From: an uncultured Flavobacteriaceae bacterium
GTDB lineage: Bacteria > Bacteroidota > Bacteroidia > Flavobacteriales > Flavobacteriaceae
Assembly: GCA_947500575.1 (NCBI GenBank)
Contig: CANMSI010000004.1
Span: 124,001-188,000 of the forward strand
Direction: 5' to 3'
Length of the DNA stretch: 64,000 bases
This document shows positions 9,561-18,633 of this stretch, piece by piece; within the stretch, counting starts at the first letter, position 1, and the number at the start of each line of letters is the position of its first letter. The position numbers and the translations under genes were made by a program. The notes beneath the pieces are model-generated. The model saw only the letters and a list, made by a program, of their open reading frames with translations. It searched no databases and had not been told where the DNA came from.

Positions 9561-10292
9561 ATGAAAAAATTAATCACACTTAGTCTAATAGCTGTAGTTA
9601 GCTTCTCCTGCCACGGGCAATGGGGTAAAAGAGTAAAAGGAAATGGAAAAATAGTTACTATTGAAAGATCGGTAGGCGAATATGATGCAGTAGCATTGTC
9701 TGGCTGGTTCGATGTTGAACTAGTGGATGGTACTGAGGGAGAATTAACACTAAAAGGAGAAGAGAACCTATTGGAATATATTAAAACAGAAGTGAAAGAT
9801 GGAAGACTAACTATCAAAGTAAAAAAAGGAGTGAACCTTAAACCATCTTCATGGAAAAAGGGAATGGGTATTTATGTTACCGTTCCTGTGCAAAGTATTC
9901 GTTCTGTAGCTCTTTCTGGTTCTGGTGATATTGTAGGCAAAAAAACCTTGAAGGCAAATAATTTCAAAACAGCGATGTCTGGTTCAGGAGATATTACCTT
10001 GGATGTAAATGCTGATTCCATATCTGCTGCAATGTCTGGTTCTGGAGATATTAACCTTAGCGGATCTACAATGGATTTTGACGTTACAATATCCGGATCT
10101 GGGGATATCAGAGCCTATGAATTGGAGGCAGACAATGTAGATGCTACGGTTTCTGGATCGGCAGATATTAAGGTTACTGTCAACAAAAAATTGAAGGCTA
10201 GAGTTTCTGGTTCAGGAGATATTAGTTATCGTGGAAATCCTGATAAAGTAGATACTAAAACATCGGGATCTGGAGATATTTCTAAGGGATAA
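9561..10292 (+). CDS. GIN-domain (DUF2807) lipoprotein
   Basis: 243 residues with a lipoprotein signal ending at Cys17 (VVSFSC). The body matches the head GIN domain (DUF2807): G-x-Y-D-A-V-x-L-S-G-x-F/W-D-V near the N-terminus, then seven copies of an SGSGDI-type repeat (one is SGSADI) about 17-25 residues apart, running to the C-terminus. The repeats also make the DNA repetitive between 9900 and 10290. It is thought to be an auto-adhesin-like beta-solenoid on the cell surface. It follows the DYG-repeat gene by 62 bp and ends in a strong terminator, closing the sigma-factor unit. Confidence 0.88.
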   Translation: MKKLITLSLIAVVSFSCHGQWGKRVKGNGKIVTIERSVGEYDAVALSGWFDVELVDGTEGELTLKGEENLLEYIKTEVKDGRLTIKVKKGVNLKPSSWKKGMGIYVTVPVQSIRSVALSGSGDIVGKKTLKANNFKTAMSGSGDITLDVNADSISAAMSGSGDINLSGSTMDFDVTISGSGDIRAYELEADNVDATVSGSADIKVTVNKKLKARVSGSGDISYRGNPDKVDTKTSGSGDISKG

Positions 10293-10312
10293 ACCAACTA
10301 ATTATAACCATC

Positions 10313-10339
10313 AGCCTCAACTTTGTTGGGGCTTTTTTT
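10313..10339 (+). terminator. terminator of the ECF/GIN unit
   Basis: Stem AGCCTCAAC / GTTGGGGCT (10313-10321, 10325-10333, one wobble pair), loop TTT, then a T run. It overlaps the last codons of the convergent MFS gene. Confidence 0.85.
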
Positions 10340-11654
10340 GTTTATGGACCCTAGTTAAAAGGAATGCGCCTACAAGAAAAAACAAACCTAAGAAAATAGT
10401 TGCATTGCGCATACTCCCAGTTATTTGAGCTACAAAACCATACATAAAAGTCCCTATAACAATTCCAATCTTTTCTGAAACATCATAAAAACTAAAAAAA
10501 GAAGTAGTATCCGTTGTTTCTGGAATAAATTTGGAATAGGTTGATCTTGATAATGCCTGTATCCCTCCCATCACCAATCCTACACAGCCTGCAGCGATAT
10601 AGAAATCTGTAGGGGTTATTAAAAAGAAGGCATATATACATATGAGTACCCAAAGGATATTCACAATAATTAATGTTTTTACATTCCCTAAACGCTTTGA
10701 AACGGCAGCAGTTAATAAAGCACCCAAAATTGCTACAACTTGAATCACTAAAATACTGGTGATTAAACCAAATGTGCGTTTATTGTCTGAGCCCCAGGCA
10801 ATTTCTTCTTCCCCAAAATAAGTAGCAATTAACATCACCGTTTGTACCGCCATGCTATAAACAAAGAAAGCTATTAAATATCGTTTCAATTTTAATTCGC
10901 CTCCTAACTGATGCCAAACCGTTTTAAGCTCCTTAAATCCATTTAAAACAACATTCTTTTTGGAACCTTCTTTTTTATTTCCAACAGGTAAATGATAAAA
11001 AGTATATTGACTAAAAACAATCCACCAGATACCAACGGTAACAAAAGAGTATTTCATTGCTTTTATTTCTGCTGTACCGCTTGCATCTGTTTCTATACCG
11101 AACATATCTGGGTACATTACCATTAAAAGGTTAAAAATTAAAAGAAGTACACTTCCGGCATATCCCATGGAAAAACCTTTGGCACTAACTCCATCTTGCT
11201 GTTCTGGATAAGCAACATCTGGTAAATAGGAATTATTAATGGCAAAACTTACCCAAAAACCAACCAAACCAAAAAAATAACACAACAAACTTAGGTAGAT
11301 ATTTTCCAGAGAAAACCAATATAAACCAATACAGGAAACACCTCCTAGGTAACAGAAGAATTTCATAAACACTTTCTTATTACCCGTATAATCTGCAATT
11401 CCCGAAATTAAAGGGGTAATTAGCGCAATAAAAACAAAAGCCGCAGAAGTAGTATAACTTATCAGTGGTGCTCTCGCAATTTCTCCACCAAAAACACTTA
11501 GCTTTTCAACACCTGCTATTCTAAATAAAGCTCCATAAAAAATAGGAAATATCGCGGAAGCAATCACCAAACTATAAACAGAATTGGCCCAATCATAAAA
11601 GGCCCATGCATTCAATAATTTTTTACTTCCCTTAACCGCAATTGCTTTTACCAT
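10317..11654 (-). CDS. MFS transporter, UMF1 (Atg22-like) family
   Basis: 445 residues with about 12 hydrophobic spans. The N-terminal AFYDWANSVYSLVIASAIFP is the hallmark of the UMF1 branch of the major facilitator superfamily, named after yeast Atg22. Substrates of bacterial members are largely unknown; Atg22 exports amino acids from the vacuole. The C-terminal half has GLVMGGIQALSRSTYSKFIP, also family-typical. Its stop lies inside the terminator of the convergent GIN gene. It is downstream of the M48 gene but separated by a terminator. Confidence 0.9.
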   Translation of the reverse strand: MVKAIAVKGSKKLLNAWAFYDWANSVYSLVIASAIFPIFYGALFRIAGVEKLSVFGGEIARAPLISYTTSAAFVFIALITPLISGIADYTGNKKVFMKFFCYLGGVSCIGLYWFSLENIYLSLLCYFFGLVGFWVSFAINNSYLPDVAYPEQQDGVSAKGFSMGYAGSVLLLIFNLLMVMYPDMFGIETDASGTAEIKAMKYSFVTVGIWWIVFSQYTFYHLPVGNKKEGSKKNVVLNGFKELKTVWHQLGGELKLKRYLIAFFVYSMAVQTVMLIATYFGEEEIAWGSDNKRTFGLITSILVIQVVAILGALLTAAVSKRLGNVKTLIIVNILWVLICIYAFFLITPTDFYIAAGCVGLVMGGIQALSRSTYSKFIPETTDTTSFFSFYDVSEKIGIVIGTFMYGFVAQITGSMRNATIFLGLFFLVGAFLLTRVHKQKKPQQS

Positions 11655-11660
11655 ATCATT

Positions 11661-11694
11661 AAAATAAAAAAGCTGCTCTTTAAAAGAACAGCTT
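11661..11694 (-). terminator. terminator after the M48 peptidase gene
   Basis: Stem 11670-11680 / 11684-11694 (AAGCTGCTCTT / AAGAACAGCTT). The single mismatch on the plus strand becomes a G-T wobble on the minus strand, where it is followed by TTTTTATTTT. This orientation fits the minus-strand peptidase gene upstream. Confidence 0.75.
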
Positions 11695-11729
11695 CTAATA
11701 TACGATTATAGATTTACAACTTCAGGGTA

Positions 11730-12539
11730 TTAATTGAAAGTAGTAACTCCAAACTTCTTAGCTTCTTCTCTTGCTAGTGGAGCCCAATTCGTTAAGTTGT
11801 TTATACGAGTATCATTGGAAGGGTGTGTGCTTAAAAACTCTGGGGGGGCATTGCCTCCTGCATTTGCTTTCATGCGTTTCCATAGTTCTGCCGCTTCATC
11901 CGGATTATAACCAGCAATGGCCATTATCTGTAATCCTATGCGATCTGCTTCTGTTTCATGGCCTCTACTAAAAGGCAGCATTAAGCCTACCGTAGATCCT
12001 ACTCCATATGCCTGGTTAAACATATTTCGTGTTTTTGGATCTTTGATAGCAACATTACCCGCAACAGCGCCAATTTGCTGTATGGTTCCAGCACTCATTC
12101 GTTGTGCCCCATGATCCGCTAGTGCATGCGCTACTTCATGCCCCATTACAACAGCAACTCCTGTTTCGCTCTGGGTGATAGGTAAAATTCCAGTGTAAAA
12201 AACAATTTTACCTCCTGGCATACACCATGCATTCACCGTCTTATCATTTACCAAATTATACTCCCATTTGTAATCCTGTAAATATCCAGGGTATCCGTTG
12301 GCTGTAAGCCATCTTTCTGCTGCAGAAGAAATGCGCTGTCCAACTTTTGTAATCATTTGAGCCTCAGCGGTACCTTTAACAACATTATTTTCACCCAAAA
12401 ATTGGTCATACTGCGCAAAAGCCATGGGGAAAATTTGACTATTGGGATAAAAATTTAGAACCTTTTTACCTGTAAAAGGGTTCGTTTTACATGCGGTAAC
12501 GCCGATAAAAATGACCATTACCAATACTATTTTTCTCAT
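11730..12539 (-). CDS. M48 family lipoprotein metalloprotease
   Basis: 269 residues with a lipoprotein signal (Cys17 in GVTACKTN). The zinc motif HEVAH lies at 134-138 in GHEVAHALADHGAQR, with the third ligand in HETEADRIG about 60 residues on. No multi-span membrane part is present, so it belongs with periplasmic LoiP/YcaL/BepA-like enzymes that handle misfolded outer-membrane proteins rather than HtpX. A conserved STHPSNDTRI sits near the end. It stands alone between the MFS and GH31 genes. Confidence 0.92.
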   Translation of the reverse strand: MRKIVLVMVIFIGVTACKTNPFTGKKVLNFYPNSQIFPMAFAQYDQFLGENNVVKGTAEAQMITKVGQRISSAAERWLTANGYPGYLQDYKWEYNLVNDKTVNAWCMPGGKIVFYTGILPITQSETGVAVVMGHEVAHALADHGAQRMSAGTIQQIGAVAGNVAIKDPKTRNMFNQAYGVGSTVGLMLPFSRGHETEADRIGLQIMAIAGYNPDEAAELWKRMKANAGGNAPPEFLSTHPSNDTRINNLTNWAPLAREEAKKFGVTTFN

Positions 12540-12577
12540 AATGTGTAGTGTTTAATACATCGTAAAATACAAAAAAA

Positions 12578-14977
12578 TTACTTCCCTACGATGTGTAACT
12601 CTGTGAAATCTTTGCTGATTTCAATACTATTATCTCCATTTAGTTGAACTTCTTTTAGAGATACTTTTTCATTATCCAATTCTATCTCCTTTATTTCAAA
12701 AGGCAATCCATGTAATTTTAATTTAAAAGTATTGTAGGGAGTAATGAACGTACCATTCTTAAATTGTTGAATGATTAATTCATTTTCCTTACCTTTTAAT
12801 TTAAAATTACGTAAGCTATACCTACCTTTCTTATAATCATACCCGTCTTGTGCATCTTCATAAACCGTTGAATTTTCGGTGCCCATTTTGAAATAAACAT
12901 CCAATACAAGTTCCTTTAATGCTATTTCTCCCACATACTGTTGAATTGGGTATTTTGGAATAATTGCCCCTTCTTTTATAAACAAGGGAACTTTGTCCAA
13001 ATCTGCTACTACCCATTTCTCTTTTCCTCCTTCTATAACTTCTTCTGTCCAAAAGTTATACCATTTTCCTCGAGGGATATACATTCTTCTGCCCTTGGCA
13101 TTTGGTTCTTGTATGGGGCAGACTAAAATTTGTTCTCCAAAGATGAATTCATCTGTTCTAAAATGAGTCTGCGTATCTTCTTGATCATAGTATACCAAAG
13201 ACTGCAGCATAGGAACACCAGACTGCGAATACTTCCAGAACATGGTATATAAATAGGGTAATAATTGATATCTTATTTCTATAAACTTTCGAACTATATC
13301 GGTTACCTCTGTATCAAAGGACCAGGGTTCCTGATCTCCATGATCTCCACTAGAATGTACTCTGCAAAAAGGATGAAAAATTCCTAACTGTATCCATCTA
13401 GCAAACAATTCTCCATTCGGTTGTTCTGCAAAACCACCGATATCTGAACCTACAAAAGAATAACCGCTTAAGCACATACGTTGCATCTGTACATTTGCAA
13501 TCCATAGATGCTCCCAGGTAGCTACATTATCGCCCGTCCAAGTAGAGCTAAAACGTTGTGCTCCTGCATATGCTGCCCTAGTAATCACAAAAGGCCGCTT
13601 GGGATACACATATTTTTTAACCCCTTCAAAGGTGGCTCTTACCATTTGAGTCCCATATATATTATGTGCTTTTCTATGACTACATGGATTTCCATCGTAA
13701 TCATGTCTCACATCTAAAGGAGCTGTCTTCGTGGGTACCTCCATTACAGCTGGTTCGTTCATGTCGTTCCAAACTGCATGTACTCCCATTTCTGCCATCA
13801 TTTCTTTATAAAGCTTTGCCCACCATTCTCTTACCTTAGGATTTGTAAAATCCGGGAAATGACATTCTCCTGGCCATACTTTACCTCGCATATATGCACC
13901 ATCTGCACGTTTACAGAAATAATCGTTTTCCATTGCTTCCTGATACACCCAGTAGTCCTTATCTATTTTAATCCCTGGATCTATCATCGCCACGGTCTTA
14001 AAACCGTCTTCAAACAGTTCATCGATCATTCTTTTGGGATCGGGAAATTTCTCCTTATCCCAGGTAAAACATCTAAAACCATCCATATAGTCAATATCCA
14101 AATAGATGGCATCGCACGGAATTTTTAAATCTCTAAAGGTTTTAGCAACCTCTTTCACTCTACTTTCAGGGTAGTAACTCCATTTAGATTGATGATAGCC
14201 CAGTGCCCACAGCGGTGGTAATTCTGGAGTACCCGTTAAATCAGTATAGGCAGTAACCACTTGAGACATTTTAGGGCCATAAAAAAAATAGTAGTTCATT
14301 TCACCTCCATCTGCCCAAAAACTAGTAGTATTTCGTCTTTCGTGTGCAAAATCGAAATAGCTTCTAAACGTATTATCAAAGAAAATACCGTACGATTTGC
14401 CTTTATGCAAGCCCACAAAAAACGGAATGGCTTTATACAAAGGATCTTGATCCTTACCATATGCATATTGATCTGTTACCCAATTATTACATTTCTTTCC
14501 TTTTAAGTTAGAGTGAGTCGCTTTATCTCCTAAACCATAAAAGCTTTCCGCAGTTTGGGTAATTTTACTCATCTTCACGGTATTACCACCGTACTCATAA
14601 TTCTCTTCCCAATGAAAACCCAATTCGTCTTCGTTGATAATATTTCCGTCTAAATCAGAAATTTGAGTGCGAAGCGTTTTCTTATCAACTAATACTTTAA
14701 GTTTAGCAGTTTCTATTAGATACTCGGTTTCCGTTTCACTTACATCTAGGCTATTGTACCCTCTGCTTGCATCTTCGCTAATGGCATATGAAAAATCGGG
14801 TTCAAAAACATGTTCTGTAGCATATCTAAAACGAAGAGCACTATCCCTTAAAACGGTAAGTTGTAAGATAACACCATTAGAAGTTGTAAAATACAACTTA
14901 TCCTTTTCTTGTTTAAAGTCAACTATTTTATCTGGATATAGATTTCCTTTATATTCCAGTTCAGTATTGGTGATCAT
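12578..14977 (-). CDS. glycoside hydrolase family 31 alpha-glucosidase
   Basis: 799 residues without a signal peptide, so probably cytoplasmic. The GH31 catalytic segment WNDMNEP is at about 403-409 (Asp nucleophile), followed by FVGSDIGGF. The order is N-terminal beta-sandwich, TIM barrel and C-terminal sandwiches, of normal length. The family removes terminal alpha-glucose (or xylose) from oligosaccharides. It follows glgB by 113 bp on the same strand. That gap holds a perfect 16-bp palindrome, so it may have its own control while still belonging to the alpha-glucan cluster. Exact substrate cannot be read from sequence. Confidence 0.92.
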   Translation of the reverse strand: MITNTELEYKGNLYPDKIVDFKQEKDKLYFTTSNGVILQLTVLRDSALRFRYATEHVFEPDFSYAISEDASRGYNSLDVSETETEYLIETAKLKVLVDKKTLRTQISDLDGNIINEDELGFHWEENYEYGGNTVKMSKITQTAESFYGLGDKATHSNLKGKKCNNWVTDQYAYGKDQDPLYKAIPFFVGLHKGKSYGIFFDNTFRSYFDFAHERRNTTSFWADGGEMNYYFFYGPKMSQVVTAYTDLTGTPELPPLWALGYHQSKWSYYPESRVKEVAKTFRDLKIPCDAIYLDIDYMDGFRCFTWDKEKFPDPKRMIDELFEDGFKTVAMIDPGIKIDKDYWVYQEAMENDYFCKRADGAYMRGKVWPGECHFPDFTNPKVREWWAKLYKEMMAEMGVHAVWNDMNEPAVMEVPTKTAPLDVRHDYDGNPCSHRKAHNIYGTQMVRATFEGVKKYVYPKRPFVITRAAYAGAQRFSSTWTGDNVATWEHLWIANVQMQRMCLSGYSFVGSDIGGFAEQPNGELFARWIQLGIFHPFCRVHSSGDHGDQEPWSFDTEVTDIVRKFIEIRYQLLPYLYTMFWKYSQSGVPMLQSLVYYDQEDTQTHFRTDEFIFGEQILVCPIQEPNAKGRRMYIPRGKWYNFWTEEVIEGGKEKWVVADLDKVPLFIKEGAIIPKYPIQQYVGEIALKELVLDVYFKMGTENSTVYEDAQDGYDYKKGRYSLRNFKLKGKENELIIQQFKNGTFITPYNTFKLKLHGLPFEIKEIELDNEKVSLKEVQLNGDNSIEISKDFTELHIVGK

Positions 14978-15064
14978 AGGATAGGGTCATTTAATTAGAG
15001 ACAAAGTCCCACAAAAAAAGGACATTACGGTGTAAAATAAAAAAGATATTGCAACCAAATATCA

Positions 15065-15080
15065 ACTATAACGTTATAGT
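15065..15080. promoter_or_regulatory. perfect 16-bp palindrome upstream of GH31
   Basis: ACTATAACGTTATAGT is fully self-complementary, with a central CG as in LacI-type operators. It lies in the glgB-GH31 gap, 87 bp before the GH31 start. Positions 15070-15081 (AACGTTATAGTC) recur exactly at 29835-29846, 94 bp before the GH13 start. An operator role is inferred. Confidence 0.5.
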
Positions 15081-15090
15081 CTTCTTAGGA

Positions 15091-16986
15091 TCATTGAAAA
15101 ATGACCATCCCTAAGGGAGGAATTGTAATTTCGACGGATTTTTCATATCCATGCCATGGAATTTTACTTGTTTTTAATGCCTTATTTTCCATACCACTAC
15201 CGCCATATTTTTTAAGATCACTATTGAACAATTCTTTGAGCTTGGTAGTTTTAGGTGTTCCTATTCTATATTTTTCTCGTGGTATAGGGGTAAAATTACA
15301 GGCCACTATGACATCATTTTTAGCATCATGCCCTTTTCGTATGTATAGCAAAACAGAATTCTCATGATCTTCATAATCTATCCATTCAAATCCTTCTGAA
15401 CTAAATTGCTTTTCGTAAAGCGCAGGAGAATTTTTGTACAATTGATTCAAATCTTTAACCATGGTTTGTACTCCAGAATGCACCTCGTGTTCCAATAAAT
15501 GCCAATCCAAGCTCTGTTCAAAATTCCATTCGGACGACTGCCCAAACTCACCACCCATAAAAACTAAGTTAGTACCCGGATGTGTATACATAAACCCAAA
15601 TAGTAGTCTCAGGTTAGCAAAACGTTGCCATTCATCTCCTGGCATTCGATACAAGAGTGATTGCTTTCCATAGACCACCTCATCATGTGAAAATGGTAAC
15701 ATAAAATTCTCCGTAAAAGCATAAGTCATGCTAAAAGTGAGATCGTTCTGATGGTGTTTCCTATAGATCGGCTCTTTCTTGAAATATTCTAAAGTATCAT
15801 GCATCCAGCCCATCATCCATTTCATTCCAAACCCTAATCCACCGATATCTATTGGTCTAGATACCATTGGAAAAGAAGTGGATTCTTCTGCAATGGTCTG
15901 AACACCGCTAAAACTCCTATATATTTCTTCGTTCAATTCCTTTAGAAAAGAAATGGTATCTAGGTTTTCACGACCCCCATAAATATTGGGTTCCCATTCC
16001 CCATCTTCCCTAGAATAATCCAAATATAGCATGGAAGCAACAGCATCTACTCTTAAGGCATCTGCATGGTACTGATCTAACCAAAATAAGGCATTACTAA
16101 TCAAAAATGCTCTTACTTCGTTACGTCCATAATTAAAAATAAGACTCTTCCAATCTGGATGATATCCCTTCCTGCGATCTGGATGTTCGTATAAATGTGA
16201 GCCATCAAAAAAGCCTAAACCGTGTGCATCTTCTGGGAAATGAGAAGGTACCCAATCTAGAATAACACCAATATCATTCTGATGAAGCATATCTACCAAT
16301 ACCTTAAAGTCATCAGGTTTGCCAAAGCGAGCAGTGGGAGCAAAATAACCTGTTAATTGATACCCCCAAGAAGGGTCATACGGATACTCCATAATAGGCA
16401 TAAATTCTACATGCGTAAAATTCATTTCCTTTACATAACGCACTAAATCTTTGGACAAATCCAGGTAAGATAAAAATTGATTGCCTTCTTTTCTTTTCCA
16501 AGAACCCAAGTGTACTTCATATACAGAAAAGGGCTTATCCAATCCATTTTTATCGGCTCTGTATCCCATCCATTTATCATCTTTCCATTGATGCTTGGAA
16601 TCCCAAACTACGGATGCTGTATTTGGAGGATGTTCGCAATAGCGAGCAAAAGGATCTGCTTTTTCTGTTTTTACATCATTTTGATGTGAGTGAATTTTGT
16701 ATTTATACTTTGTTCCTTTATCCACTTCGGGGATAAAACCTTCCCAAATACCACTGCCATCCCAACGCACGTTTAACGGGTGGTCTCCTTCTAACCAGTA
16801 GTTAAAATCACCCACTACGGAAACGGCTTTTGCAGAAGGCGCCCAAACAGCAAAATAAGTTCCTTTTTTACCATCTACCTCAATTAAATGAGAGCCCATT
16901 TTTTCATAAAGTCTATAATGCTTGCCGCCTTTAAATAGATCAATATCAAAATCGGTAAACAAACTGTGGGAGATTACTTGACCCAT
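15091..16986 (-). CDS. glgB: 1,4-alpha-glucan branching enzyme
   Basis: 631 residues. An N-terminal CBM48 (YFAVWAPSAKAVSVVGDFNYW) precedes a GH13 barrel with LRVDAVASMLYLDY (nucleophile Asp near 311), the acid/base Glu in TIAEEST and LPFSHDEV. It cuts alpha-1,4 chains and re-attaches them as alpha-1,6 branches. It starts 10 bp after the maltokinase stop, the third gene of a GlgE-maltokinase-GlgB operon. GlgB makes new chain ends for GlgE to extend. The identification is secure; it is cytoplasmic. Confidence 0.96.
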   Translation of the reverse strand: MGQVISHSLFTDFDIDLFKGGKHYRLYEKMGSHLIEVDGKKGTYFAVWAPSAKAVSVVGDFNYWLEGDHPLNVRWDGSGIWEGFIPEVDKGTKYKYKIHSHQNDVKTEKADPFARYCEHPPNTASVVWDSKHQWKDDKWMGYRADKNGLDKPFSVYEVHLGSWKRKEGNQFLSYLDLSKDLVRYVKEMNFTHVEFMPIMEYPYDPSWGYQLTGYFAPTARFGKPDDFKVLVDMLHQNDIGVILDWVPSHFPEDAHGLGFFDGSHLYEHPDRRKGYHPDWKSLIFNYGRNEVRAFLISNALFWLDQYHADALRVDAVASMLYLDYSREDGEWEPNIYGGRENLDTISFLKELNEEIYRSFSGVQTIAEESTSFPMVSRPIDIGGLGFGMKWMMGWMHDTLEYFKKEPIYRKHHQNDLTFSMTYAFTENFMLPFSHDEVVYGKQSLLYRMPGDEWQRFANLRLLFGFMYTHPGTNLVFMGGEFGQSSEWNFEQSLDWHLLEHEVHSGVQTMVKDLNQLYKNSPALYEKQFSSEGFEWIDYEDHENSVLLYIRKGHDAKNDVIVACNFTPIPREKYRIGTPKTTKLKELFNSDLKKYGGSGMENKALKTSKIPWHGYEKSVEITIPPLGMVIFQ

Positions 16987-16996
16987 ATGGTATTCG

Positions 16997-18631
16997 TTAT
17001 TTTGTTTCGTTAATTATACTCATAATTCCTTCTAGTGGAATTACCGCCCATTGAGGCCTTGAATTCATTTCATATCCTAATTCATAAACCGCTTTTTCTA
17101 ACATGCAATATTCTAGAATGAAGATACGCTCCTGACTATATCCAATATTAAGATTATGTTCTTGAATTAATTTGATATAGGTTCCCAAAAATACTCCAAT
17201 AAAATAGCGATACAGCACTTCTCCAGCTTTAAATAAATCATCTTGTGTGTACGGATACGTTTCTCCATGATTAAAGATGGTAGCATAAATGGCATAATGA
17301 AAAGACCTAAACAGACCTGCCACATCTTTTAAGGGAGGTTGTTTAACTTTTCTATCGCGAATGGTACTCTCAGGTTCTCCTTCAAAATCTAACAAGTAAA
17401 AATCATCATCCTTCACCAAAATCTGACCTAAATGATAATCCCCATGCACTCGTATACGTTCTCCCTTTAATTTGGTCCAATCAAAGTTCACAAAACGTTT
17501 TCTGATTTCGTTTTTTCGTTCTAAAAATTCTTGTGCTAGTTCTAAAGACAAACCCTCCAAACGATGTAAATTGTTTTCGACCGTATTTAACCGATTTTGA
17601 AATTGATATAACAATCGGTTCTTTAACCATACCTCATAATCACCATTAAAATGATTGGGTGTAAAAGCGGTGTCTTCAAATTCTGAACCCAAAGCGATGT
17701 GCATTTCCGCCGTTCGTTTTGCCAACACTTGAAGTTTTAGAAAGATACTGAGTCCTGCCCAATCTATAATCTCTGGTGGAACCTCCTTTATTTCTAAACG
17801 CTGAAATAAGGTGGTTTCCGGTAAAGAAGCTACCTTAATCTTCTTATAATCTAAGTTTCCAAACACCTTATGCAATTCAATTAGCATATAATCCCATGCA
17901 TCTCCTTGATTTGGGACTAATTCTTGCATTAAAGCGATGGTAATATTGTCATTTTCTGAATCCTTAATACTGAGACTACCTTGATACGATGGAGTATTTT
18001 TATACTCCTTTCGCTCTGTAAGGAATCTGCTCATCTCATAATCAGGATTCTTATCAGCATATATTCTTCTAAAAAACTTGATAACAAAGTTATCATTGAT
18101 AATAATAGAGGTATTACTTTGTTCTAGCCCCATGAAACGAGAACTCTTATACGAAGTGTCTGTAAACAGTATACTTTTATGATAGCGCACTCTGGTAGTA
18201 TCATTGGGTTCTGCAGTACTAATTCTTTCAAAGACTAATTTTCTGAAGGCTTCCAAGTTCAATGCATCTATAATAAAGCCATTCTGACCTTTGATACTCA
18301 AAGGGAGAATTCGGTCTTTTTCGGCAAAATTCTCATCAGAAACAAAAGCTATGGGCAAAAAGTAATGTTGGTAGAACGCTTCTTCGAAATTAACTTCCAA
18401 AAGTAATCCATAATAGACCTCTCCTTTCTGTTGTATTCTAAAATACTCCTGTAATTCTATATATTTTAGCTTACTAGCTTTACCTCCATACCAACGCTGT
18501 TTAACAACGTAATCTTCTAAAACATCTGATAAGAACACCTTAAGAAAGCGCTCATTTTCTAGCAAGTCTTCCCAAACAACATCAAAGGCATAAGGGGGTT
18601 GTAGAATAGAAACTTGCTTTTTTTTGGCCAT
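16997..18631 (-). CDS. maltokinase (Pep2/Mak-like)
   Basis: 544 residues. The N-terminal cap carries the maltokinase signature KQRWYGGKAS. The C-terminal kinase lobe resembles aminoglycoside phosphotransferases, with RVHGDYHLGQIL (catalytic Asp near 397) and the metal-binding YLLDFEGEP. The family uses ATP to make maltose-1-phosphate, the donor for GlgE. In many bacteria the kinase is fused to trehalose synthase (TreS); here it is free-standing and no treS gene is visible. Its start is 2 bp after the glgE stop, so the two are translated from one mRNA. Confidence 0.9.
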   Translation of the reverse strand: MAKKKQVSILQPPYAFDVVWEDLLENERFLKVFLSDVLEDYVVKQRWYGGKASKLKYIELQEYFRIQQKGEVYYGLLLEVNFEEAFYQHYFLPIAFVSDENFAEKDRILPLSIKGQNGFIIDALNLEAFRKLVFERISTAEPNDTTRVRYHKSILFTDTSYKSSRFMGLEQSNTSIIINDNFVIKFFRRIYADKNPDYEMSRFLTERKEYKNTPSYQGSLSIKDSENDNITIALMQELVPNQGDAWDYMLIELHKVFGNLDYKKIKVASLPETTLFQRLEIKEVPPEIIDWAGLSIFLKLQVLAKRTAEMHIALGSEFEDTAFTPNHFNGDYEVWLKNRLLYQFQNRLNTVENNLHRLEGLSLELAQEFLERKNEIRKRFVNFDWTKLKGERIRVHGDYHLGQILVKDDDFYLLDFEGEPESTIRDRKVKQPPLKDVAGLFRSFHYAIYATIFNHGETYPYTQDDLFKAGEVLYRYFIGVFLGTYIKLIQEHNLNIGYSQERIFILEYCMLEKAVYELGYEMNSRPQWAVIPLEGIMSIINETK

Positions 18632-18633
18632 GC

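Noticed and set aside
9900-10290. Regularly spaced DNA repeats that could be taken for a CRISPR-like array
   Set aside because: They are in-frame SGSGDI codon repeats within the GIN protein; spacing varies and no direct repeat is exact over 20 bases.
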